DNA from: Clostridiales bacterium | GTDB lineage: Bacteria > Bacillota > Clostridia > Christensenellales > Aristaeellaceae | Length of the DNA: 64,000 nt | NCBI GenBank assembly: GCA_012517815.1 | Contig: JAAYUF010000051.1 | Location: 1-64,000, forward strand | Direction of reading: 5' to 3' | In this document: positions 18,634-27,756 of the stretch, one piece after another | Position numbering within the stretch: the stretch's first letter is position 1 | Layout of the letters: every line of letters begins with the position of its first letter | Made by a program: the position numbers and the translations under genes | The notes under the pieces: generated by a model | The model's input: the letters and a program-made list of their open reading frames with translations, nothing else | Database searches by the model: none | What the model was told of the DNA's origin: nothing

Positions 18634-21270
18634 GTGGGCATAATCCGAAAGCTGAAAAAGTATAAGCCCACCGCCTTCATGGCCAAGACTTCACAGTACA
18701 GTCAACCCGCTGCCGATTACGCCGTATCCTTCATCGAGGCTCTTGCTCACACGAAAGGCAGCTGGGCGGGCAAGCCCTTTGAGCTGATCGACTGGCAGGA
18801 GCAGATCATCCGCGATGTGTTCGGCATCCTGAAATCCAACGGATACCGGCAATTCAACACGGCCTATGTCGAAATCCCGAAAAAGATGGGCAAACAAGTG
18901 GCGCTGGATACGCCGATACCCACGCCGGATGGTTTTTCGACAATGGGCGCCATCGCCGTGGGCGACATCGTTTTCGACGAGCGTGGGAAACCCTGCCATG
19001 TCGTTGCCAAGAGCGCGGTGGACTATGCCGAACGCGCATACCGAATCACCTTCAAAGACGGTGAGGTCATTGAGGCGGGTGAAAACCATCAGTGGTTCGG
19101 TGAGTATACGCGCGGTAAAAACAAACCCTGTGTTCTAACAACAGGTGAGTTAGCACGCCTGCCTCGTGATAGAAACTGCTATCGCTTTCGGATCCCCTTG
19201 GCGGGAGCGCTTGAGACGCCTGATGCAGACTTGCCGGTGGAGCCTTATCTATACGGCTACTGGCTCGGCAACGGAAACGCGGTCAAGCCGGAGATCACCG
19301 TAAAGACAGGTGATGTCGCTGCTGTTTTCAGGCACATCCTGCCTTTCCATGCAGTCGGTAGCGTACGGCAAAACACGGGCGACAGCCTTGTTTTCCGGAT
19401 ACCGGCGCTTCGTTGTGCTTTACTTGACAGCTTTCGTGACAAGGTAATCCCCGTCGCTTATCTACGCGCCTCCAAGGAGCAACGGCTACGTTTGCTGAAA
19501 GGCTTAATGGATTCAGATGGCGCAATCAGCAATCGAAAAGGCCAAGCGATCTATTCATCCACCGAGCGCGGACTTGCTAAAAGTGTCAGCGAATTGCTGT
19601 GGAGCCTTGGTATCAAGAATGCGATCGAAACAGCGGTCTCCACACAAAGGGTCGACTGGAGTATGCCAAGTGCGGAATGTGGACGGATAGCAACCGGTGA
19701 AACGCTGTACTATGTCAAGTTTACAGCGTTCAAGGATACGCCGGTTTCGGGGATGCACAGAAAGAAAAACCAGTCGGTGACACGCAATCCGCGAACGCGG
19801 AGCCATTACCGCTACATTGACACAATTGAGCCGATCGAAAACCGGGGCATGCAATGCATCCAGGTCAGCAGCGCGTCCCACCGATACTTGGTAGGCCGTT
19901 CGTGTTTACAGACGCACAATTCCGAACTGGCCGCCGCCATCGCCTTGCTGCTGACCTGTGGCGACGGCGAGGAGCGAGCCGAGGTCTACGGCTGCGCAGC
20001 CGATCGGCAGCAGGCGTCTATTGTGTTCGAGGTGGCTGCCGACATGGTGCGCATGTGCCCGGCGCTCTCCAAACGGGTCAAAATCCTTGCCTCCACCAAG
20101 CGGATCATCTATCTGCCCACAAACAGTTTCTATCAGGTGCTCAGCGCTGAGGCGTATTCTAAACATGGTTTTAACATCCATGGCGTGGTGTTTGACGAGC
20201 TGCATACCCAGCCCAACCGCAAGCTCTTTGACGTGATGACCAAAGGCTCCGGCGACGCGCGTACCCAGCCGCTCTACTTCCTGATCACCACGGCGGGAAC
20301 CGATACACAAAGCATCTGCTATGAGACCCACCAGAAAGCGCTGGATATCCTTGAAGGCCGAAAGCGTGACCCCACCTTCTACCCAGTTATCTACGGCGCC
20401 AAGGAAGAGGACGATTGGACGGATCCCAAGGTTTGGAAGAAAGCCAATCCATCGCTTGGCATCACGGTGTCGATTGACAAGGTGAAGGATGCCTGTGAGA
20501 GCGCCAAGCAGAATCCCGCCGAGGAAAACAGTTTCCGGCAGCTGCGCCTAAACCAGTGGGTCAAGCAGGCCGTGCGCTGGATGCCGATGGCCAAGTGGGA
20601 TGCCTGCTCGTTTACGGTTGATCTGGAAAGGCTTTCCGGCCGCGTCTGTTACGGCGGGCTTGACCTGTCCAGCACCACCGACGTGACAGCCTTTGTGCTG
20701 GTGTTCCCGCCGGAGGATGCGGACGGCAAGTACGAGGTTCTGCCCTTCTTCTGGATTCCAGAGGAAAATATCGATTTACGCGTGCGGCGTGATCATGTCC
20801 AATACGATCTCTGGGAAAAACAAGGGTTTCTGCTAACCACGGAAGGAAACGTTGTGCATTATGGTTTCATCGAAAAGTTCATTGAGGAACTAAGCACGCG
20901 CTTCAACATCCGGGAAATCGCCTTTGACCGCTGGGGCGCTGTGCAGATGGTGCAAAACCTTGAGGGATTGGGCTTCACGGTCGTTCCCTTCGGGCAAGGT
21001 TTCAAAGATATGTCGCCGCCCACCAAGGAACTGATGAAACTGACGCTGGAACAGAAACTCGCCCATGGCGGGCATCCGGTGCTCCGGTGGATGATGGACA
21101 ATATATACGTTCGCACTGACCCGGCGGGAAACATCAAGCCGGACAAGGAGAAATCTACGGAGAAGATCGACGGCGCGGTGGCGACCATCATGGCGCTGGA
21201 TCGGGCGATACGTTGCGGCGGTGGCAATAGCGAGAGCGTTTATAACGCGCGTGGCCTGTTGGTTCTATAA
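18634..21270 (+). CDS. Terminase large subunit precursor containing an intein
   Basis: Exteins SQPAADYAVSFIEALAHTKGSWAGKPFELIDWQEQIIRDVFG...YVEIPKKMGK + SELAAAIALLLTCGDGEERAEVYGCAADRQQA are TerL; 342 aa interrupts GK/S of Walker A. Confidence 0.95.
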   Translation: MGIIRKLKKYKPTAFMAKTSQYSQPAADYAVSFIEALAHTKGSWAGKPFELIDWQEQIIRDVFGILKSNGYRQFNTAYVEIPKKMGKQVALDTPIPTPDGFSTMGAIAVGDIVFDERGKPCHVVAKSAVDYAERAYRITFKDGEVIEAGENHQWFGEYTRGKNKPCVLTTGELARLPRDRNCYRFRIPLAGALETPDADLPVEPYLYGYWLGNGNAVKPEITVKTGDVAAVFRHILPFHAVGSVRQNTGDSLVFRIPALRCALLDSFRDKVIPVAYLRASKEQRLRLLKGLMDSDGAISNRKGQAIYSSTERGLAKSVSELLWSLGIKNAIETAVSTQRVDWSMPSAECGRIATGETLYYVKFTAFKDTPVSGMHRKKNQSVTRNPRTRSHYRYIDTIEPIENRGMQCIQVSSASHRYLVGRSCLQTHNSELAAAIALLLTCGDGEERAEVYGCAADRQQASIVFEVAADMVRMCPALSKRVKILASTKRIIYLPTNSFYQVLSAEAYSKHGFNIHGVVFDELHTQPNRKLFDVMTKGSGDARTQPLYFLITTAGTDTQSICYETHQKALDILEGRKRDPTFYPVIYGAKEEDDWTDPKVWKKANPSLGITVSIDKVKDACESAKQNPAEENSFRQLRLNQWVKQAVRWMPMAKWDACSFTVDLERLSGRVCYGGLDLSSTTDVTAFVLVFPPEDADGKYEVLPFFWIPEENIDLRVRRDHVQYDLWEKQGFLLTTEGNVVHYGFIEKFIEELSTRFNIREIAFDRWGAVQMVQNLEGLGFTVVPFGQGFKDMSPPTKELMKLTLEQKLAHGGHPVLRWMMDNIYVRTDPAGNIKPDKEKSTEKIDGAVATIMALDRAIRCGGGNSESVYNARGLLVL
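18895..19920 (+). other. In-frame intein (342 aa) with LAGLIDADG homing endonuclease domain; class 3 signature
   Basis: Starts QVALDTPIPTPDGFSTMGAIAVGDIVFDERGKPC (block A-like), ENHQW (block B), YLYGYWLGNG and LLKGLMDSDG (LAGLIDADG motifs), MQCIQVSSASHRYLVG (block F), CLQTHN|S (block G and +1 Ser). Confidence 0.93.
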
Positions 21271-21312
21271 CATTGTAAAGCGTGTTACTCCGTGCTATAC
21301 TTGAAAACAACA

Positions 21313-21340
21313 GGCCGTTTCAGTCAATAACTGATCGGCC
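21313..21340. other. Inverted repeat upstream of the diguanylate cyclase gene
   Basis: GGCCGTTTCAGT-CAATA-ACTGATCGGCC. Confidence 0.5.
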
Positions 21341-21457
21341 CCTAGCAATCGCAGCGATACGCATTGATGATGTTCAAGAGCACATATTCGCAATTCGAGT
21401 CGATGGGCTCACACGGCGCAATGTGTTATTTCGATTCATAAGCCTAAGGGGGCGTTA

Positions 21458-22357
21458 TTGTTGGAGGCAAACGAACAGTATAAGGAAATCTTTGAGAACT
21501 TGAATGATGGTGTCTATTATGTTGATAGAGACCGCAGAATCACCTTTTGGAATAAGGGTGCCGAACGGATTTCCGGCTTTTCCAGCGATGAAGTGATCAA
21601 TACGCATTGCTATGATAATGTCTTAATGCATACAAACGACGAAGGAACACAACTCTGCATGAGCGGTTGTCCGTTGCTAAATAGTATCCAAACCAACCAT
21701 ATTAACGTCGCCTCCGTATATTTGCTACACAAAGCAGGCTATCGCGTGCCAGTGTCAGTACGAACTGTACCAATAGTAGAAAACGGCGAGGTATTCGGCG
21801 CGGTTGAGATATTTCAAGTGCAACACGAGCGGATGGAAAGTCTTTATAATATGCAGGAGCTAAAAACGCTAGCACTAACCGACCAGTTGACCGGCTTGCC
21901 CAACCGAAGATATACCGAAACGTTTTTGGCTTCAAGGATCAGCGAATATAAAGCGCTCGGGATAAATTTTGGCGTTCTTTTTATGGATATTGATCACTTT
22001 AAACTATTCAACGATCAGTATGGTCACGGGGTAGGCGACGACGTATTGCGAATCTTAGCAAAAACCTTTACCAGCAATCTTCGTAATAGTGACTTCATTG
22101 GCAGATGGGGCGGCGAGGAATTTATTGGGATCTGTGTTTGCCCCGATGAAGATAGTTTGAGGCAAGTTGCAGAAAAGATCAGAATTCTGGCAGAAAAAAC
22201 ATCGATTCCTTATGCAGATCAATCCTTAAGCGTAAGCATTTCGATCGGAGCGACACTATACCAAACGGACGAAACGGCTGAACAAGTTGTACAGCGAGCG
22301 GATAATTTGCTGTATATGAGCAAAACCAGCGGAAGAAACTGTGTTACCTTGGGTTAA
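21458..22357 (+). CDS. PAS-GGDEF diguanylate cyclase
   Basis: PAS: NLNDGVYYVDRDRRITFWNKGAERISGFSSDEVINTHC...LCMSGCPL; GGDEF: LTDQLTGLPNRRYTE...FMDIDHFKLFNDQYGHGVGDDVLR...GRWGGEEFIGI. TTG start. Confidence 0.93.
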   Translation: MLEANEQYKEIFENLNDGVYYVDRDRRITFWNKGAERISGFSSDEVINTHCYDNVLMHTNDEGTQLCMSGCPLLNSIQTNHINVASVYLLHKAGYRVPVSVRTVPIVENGEVFGAVEIFQVQHERMESLYNMQELKTLALTDQLTGLPNRRYTETFLASRISEYKALGINFGVLFMDIDHFKLFNDQYGHGVGDDVLRILAKTFTSNLRNSDFIGRWGGEEFIGICVCPDEDSLRQVAEKIRILAEKTSIPYADQSLSVSISIGATLYQTDETAEQVVQRADNLLYMSKTSGRNCVTLG

Positions 22358-22410
22358 TGCAATCTTTCGTGTGCGATGCGAACATGAAGGCTTGTATGTT
22401 TCAATCCTCA

Positions 22411-22436
22411 AGAGCAATCGAAAGGTTGCTCTTTTT
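22411..22436 (+). terminator. Rho-independent terminator after the GGDEF gene
   Basis: AGAGCAA-TCGAAAGG-TTGCTCT-TTTTAT, perfect 7-bp stem plus T tract. Confidence 0.85.
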
Positions 22437-22462
22437 ATATGCCATACACCGGAGGTGTGTCT

Positions 22463-23755
22463 GTGAAAACTCCCTTTCGTAATTTCTTTCACTCCCGCGA
22501 TAAGCCCAAAAACAGCCTGGGCAGCGCGTTCTCCTTCCTGTTTGGCGGCACGACCTCCGGCAAAACGGTCAACGAGTATACCGCGCTGCAAACCACGGCG
22601 GTGTATGCCTGTGTCCGAATCCTTGCTGAAACAGTCGCGGGGCTTCCGCTCCATGTGTATCAATACCGCTTGGACGGCAGCAAAGAGCGGTTCCCACAGC
22701 ACCCGCTTTACAATCTGCTGCATAACGAACCAAATCCCGAGATGACGTCATTTGTGTTCAGGGAAACACTCATGAGTCATCTTTTGCTTTGGGGCAACGC
22801 CTATGCGCAGATCGTCCGAAACGGGCGTGGTCAACCTGTCGCGCTGTACCCACTGCTGCCCAACAAGATGGACGTGAGCCGCGCGCCAAATGGCGAGCTT
22901 CGCTACACTTACTATCGGGATGTGGATGAGAGCGGACTGAGACCCAAGGGCGGCTATGTCACGCTGCGTAAGGACGAGGTGCTTCATATCCCCGGTTTGG
23001 GGTTTAACGGCTTGATCGGTTACAGCCCCATTGCCATGGCCAAGAATGCGATCGGTATGGCGCTGGCGACCGAAGAATATGGCGCGAGCTTTTTTGCCAA
23101 CGGCGCCAACCCCGGCGGTGTGCTGGAGCATCCGGGGGTCATTAAGGATGTGCAACGGGTCAAAGACAGCTGGAACGCGGCATATCAGGGGAGCGGAAAT
23201 GCCCATCGTGTGGCGGTGCTGGAAGAGGGCATGAAGTTTCAGGACATCGGCATTCCCCCAGAACAAGCGCAGTTTTTGGAGACGCGCAAGTTCCAGATCA
23301 ATGAAATCGCCCGTATCTTTCGCGTACCGCCGCACATGGTCGGCGATCTGGAGAAGAGCAGTTTTTCAAATATCGAGCAGCAGTCGCTGGAATTTGTCAA
23401 ATTCACCATTGATCCTTGGGTGGTAAGGTGGGAACAGTCGCTCAGCCAAGCGCTACTGCTACCCTCCGAAAAAAGCGACATCTTCATTCGCTTCAACCTG
23501 GACGGCTTACTTCGAGGCGATTACGCTAGCCGCATGACCGGGTACGCCACCGGCAGGCAGAACGGTTGGTTATCGGCCAACGATATCCGCGAGTTGGAAG
23601 ACATGAACCGTATTCCGGCATCCGAAGGTGGCGACCTTTTCCTCGTGAACGGGAGTATGACCAAATTAGTCCAGGCCGGCGCGTTCGCAGGCAAGGAAAG
23701 CCCTGTAAAGCAAGCAACACAACGAAAACACAAGGAGGAGACCAATGAAAAGTAG
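22463..23755 (+). CDS. Phage portal protein (HK97 family)
   Basis: TAVYACVRILAETVAGLPLHVYQ...HPLYNLLHNEPNPEMTSFVFRETLMSHLLLWGNAYAQI. Confidence 0.95.
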   Translation: MKTPFRNFFHSRDKPKNSLGSAFSFLFGGTTSGKTVNEYTALQTTAVYACVRILAETVAGLPLHVYQYRLDGSKERFPQHPLYNLLHNEPNPEMTSFVFRETLMSHLLLWGNAYAQIVRNGRGQPVALYPLLPNKMDVSRAPNGELRYTYYRDVDESGLRPKGGYVTLRKDEVLHIPGLGFNGLIGYSPIAMAKNAIGMALATEEYGASFFANGANPGGVLEHPGVIKDVQRVKDSWNAAYQGSGNAHRVAVLEEGMKFQDIGIPPEQAQFLETRKFQINEIARIFRVPPHMVGDLEKSSFSNIEQQSLEFVKFTIDPWVVRWEQSLSQALLLPSEKSDIFIRFNLDGLLRGDYASRMTGYATGRQNGWLSANDIRELEDMNRIPASEGGDLFLVNGSMTKLVQAGAFAGKESPVKQATQRKHKEETNEK

Positions 23756-24464
23756 CCACTTTTGGAACTGGGTACGCGATGAAACCGAACCGGAATCCCG
23801 CACGCTGTATCTGAACGGCGTGATCGCGGAGGAAAGCTGGTTTTCAGATGAAGTGACCCCCGCCGCTTTTAAAGCCGATCTCGCTTCCGGCAGTGGGCCA
23901 ATCACCGTCTGGATCAACTCGGTCGGCGGCGACTGCGTCGCGGCGGCCCAGATTTACAACATGCTGATGGAATACCCGCATGACGTGACCGTCAAGATCG
24001 ACGGCATCGCTGCCAGCGCGGCCTCGGTGATCGCTATGGCGGGTACGCGTGTGCTCATGTCGCCGACATCGCTTCTCATGGTGCATAACCCTTTCACCGT
24101 CGCCATGGGCGACAGCGAGGAGATGCGCAAGGCGATCCAGTTATTGGACGAAGTGAAAGAATCCATCATCAACGCGTATGCGATCAAAACCGGGCTTTCG
24201 CGCACGAAGCTCTCCAACCTCATGGATTCAGAGACGTGGATGAACGCCAACAAGGCACTGGAGCTTGGTTTCTGCGATGAGATCATGTTTCAGCCCGCTA
24301 CGCCCGCCGAGCCTGTGGAGAACAGCTTCGTGTTCTCCCGCCGTGCGGTCACCAACAGCCTGCTGGATAAGCTCCGCGCCAAGGTTCCCAAGCCCCCGAT
24401 AACACCGGAACAGCCCAGGACGAAAGCGTCAGACCTCGACAAGAGGCTGGCGCTTTTAAAGTAA
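23745..24464 (+). CDS. Head maturation protease, ClpP-related
   Basis: LYLNGVIAEESW...ITVWINSVGGDCVAAAQIYNMLMEYPHDVTVKIDGIAASAASVIAMAGTRVLMSPTSLLMVHNP. Confidence 0.94.
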   Translation: MKSSHFWNWVRDETEPESRTLYLNGVIAEESWFSDEVTPAAFKADLASGSGPITVWINSVGGDCVAAAQIYNMLMEYPHDVTVKIDGIAASAASVIAMAGTRVLMSPTSLLMVHNPFTVAMGDSEEMRKAIQLLDEVKESIINAYAIKTGLSRTKLSNLMDSETWMNANKALELGFCDEIMFQPATPAEPVENSFVFSRRAVTNSLLDKLRAKVPKPPITPEQPRTKASDLDKRLALLK

Positions 24465-24487
24465 CAGGACGAAAGATGGAGGTACAC

Positions 24488-25687
24488 ATGAATCAGATTT
24501 TGACCCTGCGCGAAAAACGCGCCAAGGCATGGGACGCCGCCAAGGCGTTTCTGGACACCAAGCGTGGCACCGACGGCCTGCTCTCCGCTGAAGATGTCGC
24601 CACGTATGAAAAGATGGAAGCCGACGTGGTTAGTCTCGGCAAGGAGATCGATCGGCTGGAGCGGCAGGCTAGCCTGGATCGGGAGCTTTCCCAGCCCACG
24701 ACCAGCCCCATCACCAATCAGCCTACGGCAGGCGGAAAGGCCAAAGATGGCCGCGCCTCCGACGAGTACACTCGTTCCTTCTGGGCGCTCATGCGCAACA
24801 AGAGCGTGAGCCATGAAGTGTACAATGCCCTCAAGATCGGTCAGGACGATCACGGCGGCTTCCTGGCTCCGGATGAATTCCAGCGCACGCTGCTGGAAGC
24901 CCTGCAGGAGCAGAACATCTTCCGTCAGCTCGCGCACGTGATCACTACCAGTTCCGGCGACCGCAAGATCCCCGTCGTGGCCAGCAAGGGTACGGCGGCG
25001 TGGATTGACGAGGAGGCGGCCTACCCCGAAAGCGACGATACCTTCGGTCTGGTGTCTATCGGCGCGTATAAGCTCGCGACCATGATCAAGGTGAGCGAAG
25101 AGTTGCTCAACGACGGCGTGTTTGATATCGCAGCCTACATCGCCACAGAGTTTGCCCGTCGTATCGGCGCTGCCGAAGAGGAAGCTTTCTTTACCGGCAA
25201 CGGCACCGGCAAGCCCACGGGCATCCTGAACGCTACCGGCGGCGCAGAACTGGGCGTCACCACGGCGGGCGCGACCGCGATCACCATGGACGAGGTGATG
25301 GACTTGTTCTACGCCCTGCGCTCGCCGTATCGCCGCAATGCCAACTTCCTCATGAACGACGCCACGGTGAAGGCGCTGCGCAAGCTCAAGAACGCTAGCG
25401 GCGACTATATCTGGCAGCCCAGCGTCACGGCGGGCGCGCCTGATACCATCCTCAACCGCCCCGTGTACACCAGCGCCTTCATGCCCACGATCGCCGGTGG
25501 CGCCAAGAGTATCCTGTTTGGCGATCTGGGCTACTACTGGGTAGCTGACCGTGAAGGCCGTTCCTTCAAGCGCCTGAACGAGCTGTATGCCCCGACCGGT
25601 CAGGTAGGCTTCCTCGCTTCCGAGCGCGTGGATGGCAAGCTGATTCTGCCCGAAGCAGTCAAAGTGCTCCAGCAGAAGGCTTCGTAA
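24488..25687 (+). CDS. Phage major capsid protein (HK97 fold)
   Basis: N-terminal scaffold-like coiled coil; GGFLAPDEFQRTLLEALQEQNIFRQLAHVITTSSGDRKIPVVA...FFTGNGTGKPTGILNATGG. Confidence 0.95.
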   Translation: MNQILTLREKRAKAWDAAKAFLDTKRGTDGLLSAEDVATYEKMEADVVSLGKEIDRLERQASLDRELSQPTTSPITNQPTAGGKAKDGRASDEYTRSFWALMRNKSVSHEVYNALKIGQDDHGGFLAPDEFQRTLLEALQEQNIFRQLAHVITTSSGDRKIPVVASKGTAAWIDEEAAYPESDDTFGLVSIGAYKLATMIKVSEELLNDGVFDIAAYIATEFARRIGAAEEEAFFTGNGTGKPTGILNATGGAELGVTTAGATAITMDEVMDLFYALRSPYRRNANFLMNDATVKALRKLKNASGDYIWQPSVTAGAPDTILNRPVYTSAFMPTIAGGAKSILFGDLGYYWVADREGRSFKRLNELYAPTGQVGFLASERVDGKLILPEAVKVLQQKAS

Positions 25688-25691
25688 CGGG

Positions 25692-26021
25692 GTGGCGGTA
25701 TTGAGCATCGTGGATATGCTTTTGCCCAAGGTGAAAGCGAACCTCATTCTGGAGCATGGCGCGGATGACGACCTCCTCAAGGGTCTCATCCGCGCCGCCG
25801 TTAGCTATGCCGAAAGCTACCAGCATATTGCAGCCGGGAGCTATGAGGTAGACGCCATGTTACCTACTACCGAACAGGCCGTAATCATGCTGTCGAGCCA
25901 TTTCTACGAGAGTCGGGATGGTGCGACGGCGGGTTTCTTTGCGGACAGCGTACAGGCGGGACAGCAGGTCTGGAATACGGTAAACCTGTTGTTACGCCTC
26001 GATCGGAACTGGAAGGTGTGA
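25692..26021 (+). CDS. Head-tail connector (gp6-like)
   Basis: Position after the capsid gene; LLKGLIRAAVSYAESYQHI...EQAVIMLSSHFYESRDG. Confidence 0.85.
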   Translation: MAVLSIVDMLLPKVKANLILEHGADDDLLKGLIRAAVSYAESYQHIAAGSYEVDAMLPTTEQAVIMLSSHFYESRDGATAGFFADSVQAGQQVWNTVNLLLRLDRNWKV

Positions 26022-26023
26022 CC

Positions 26024-26359
26024 ATGAGCTTTGGCAAGATGAATACGCTGGTGGATATCATTCAAACCGCGCCTGTGAAGGATGCGGAAGGCTTCGTTGT
26101 AAGCGGTGATACCATTCTGGCCACCGCACGCGCTTACCGGGAAGAAAAACATGGCAATGAAAGCTGGGCAAACCGTGCTGCCTTTTCTACCGCTAGCGCG
26201 CTATTCCGATTCCGTAAGCAACCGGCGCTCACCATCACCACAGATATGACGCTGGTTTGTGACACGGGGCGGTACCGAATCCTCAGCGTGGAGGACGTTC
26301 GCGGACGCGGTCTGTATATCGAGGCGCTGGCTGAAAAGCTGGAACCATCGGTGAGGTGA
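26024..26359 (+). CDS. Head closure / head-tail adaptor protein
   Basis: MSFGKMNTLVDIIQTAPVKDAEGFVVSGDTILATARAYREEKHGNESWANRAAFSTASALFRFR. Confidence 0.85.
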   Translation: MSFGKMNTLVDIIQTAPVKDAEGFVVSGDTILATARAYREEKHGNESWANRAAFSTASALFRFRKQPALTITTDMTLVCDTGRYRILSVEDVRGRGLYIEALAEKLEPSVR

Positions 26360-26796
26360 TTGTTATCGCGAAAGCAATCGTGAAGATGCCAGAAGATTTT
26401 CTCCAAAAAATCAGCCGACTTGAAAGTAAGACCGATGAGATTGTGCCCAAAGTGCTCGAAGCCGGTGGCAATGTGATGCTTCAGAAGGTAAAAAGCAATC
26501 TGCAGGCGGTCATTGGCAAGGGCACGAAACGCCGTTCCAAGAGCACGGGTGAACTACTGCGCTCGATCGGTCTATCTCAGGCCAGGCAGGATCGTAACGG
26601 GGATCACAATGTGAAGGTGGGTTTCGCTGAACCGCGCAGCGACGGCGGCAGCAATGCCAAACTGGCTAATATCCTCGAATATGGAAAGAGTGGCCAACCT
26701 GCGCGGCCTTTCCTGAAACCAGCCAAGTCATCGTCCAAAAAAGCCTGTGAAGATGCCATGATCGCCAAGCTGGAGGAGGAATTGCGGCAGATATGA
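26356..26796 (+). CDS. HK97 gp10-family tail completion protein
   Basis: Position; KVLEAGGNVMLQKVKSNLQ...STGELLRSIGLS...GKSGQPARPFLKPA. Confidence 0.85.
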   Translation: MIVIAKAIVKMPEDFLQKISRLESKTDEIVPKVLEAGGNVMLQKVKSNLQAVIGKGTKRRSKSTGELLRSIGLSQARQDRNGDHNVKVGFAEPRSDGGSNAKLANILEYGKSGQPARPFLKPAKSSSKKACEDAMIAKLEEELRQI

Positions 26797-27134
26797 GCTT
26801 GTTATCGGAACTGAATACTCTGCTGGGTGATCTCCATATTCCTGTCGAAACGGGTGTTTTCACCGGGAAAGCGCCTGAAACCTATGTGGTCATCACCCCG
26901 CTGACGGACACGTTTGCCCTGTATGCTGGGGACGATCCCCAGTACGAGGTGCAGGAAGCGCGACTGTCGCTGTTTTCCCAAGGCAACTACCGTCCGCTTA
27001 AACGGCAGATTGAAAAAGCGCTGCTGGCAGCGGGCATTACCATAACCGACAGGCGTTACATCGAGCACGAGAATGATTCGGGGTATCATCACCTCGCCAT
27101 CGATGCGGCAGCCCATTACACATTGGAGGTATGA
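26793..27134 (+). CDS. Tail terminator/minor tail component
   Basis: Position between gp10-like and major tail genes; 113 aa; TYVVITPLTDTFALYAGDDPQYEVQEARLSLFSQGNY. Confidence 0.7.
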   Translation: MSLLSELNTLLGDLHIPVETGVFTGKAPETYVVITPLTDTFALYAGDDPQYEVQEARLSLFSQGNYRPLKRQIEKALLAAGITITDRRYIEHENDSGYHHLAIDAAAHYTLEV

Positions 27135-27137
27135 AAA

Positions 27138-27734
27138 TTGGCAACGATTGGTTTGGATCGGCTGTATTACGCGAAAATCACCGAAGCCTCAGACGGAGAG
27201 GAAACCTACGGCGTGCCCGCTCCGCTGGCGAAAGCCATGAAGGCGGAACTGTCTATCGAGCTTTCGGATGCGGTGCTCTATGCGGATGATGGGGCCGCCG
27301 AGGTGATTAAGGATTTCAAATCGGGCACGCTCTCGTTGGGCGTAGACGATATCGGCGTCGCTGCGGCACGCGACCTGACCGGCGCGGTGGCGGATGACAA
27401 CGGCGTTCTCGTCTCCGCGAGCGAAAATGCGGGCGTTCCGGTGGCGATTGGCTTCCGCGCGCTCAAACCGGACGGCAGATACCGATATTTCTGGATTTAC
27501 AAGGTGAAATTCGGGATTCCTGCCACCAACCTGCAGACCAAGGGCGAATCCATCACCTTCTCCACGCCTACGATCGAGGGTACGGTGCTCCGGCGCAACA
27601 AGCTGGACGGTCTGGGTAAGCACCCCTGGAAGGCCGAAGTGACGGAAGGCGCCGCCGGGGTGTCCACCGCCACGGTTACGGGCTGGTTTGGTCAGGTCTA
27701 TGAGCCGGTGTACACGCTCTCCGGCGGTGAATAA
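27138..27734 (+). CDS. Major tail protein (phi13-like)
   Basis: MATIGLDRLYYAKITEASDGEETYGVPAPLAKAMKAELSIELSDAVLYADDGAAEVIKDFKSGTLSLGVDDIG. Confidence 0.9.
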   Translation: MATIGLDRLYYAKITEASDGEETYGVPAPLAKAMKAELSIELSDAVLYADDGAAEVIKDFKSGTLSLGVDDIGVAAARDLTGAVADDNGVLVSASENAGVPVAIGFRALKPDGRYRYFWIYKVKFGIPATNLQTKGESITFSTPTIEGTVLRRNKLDGLGKHPWKAEVTEGAAGVSTATVTGWFGQVYEPVYTLSGGE

Positions 27735-27756
27735 GGATTTTCAGGAGGTATGAGCT

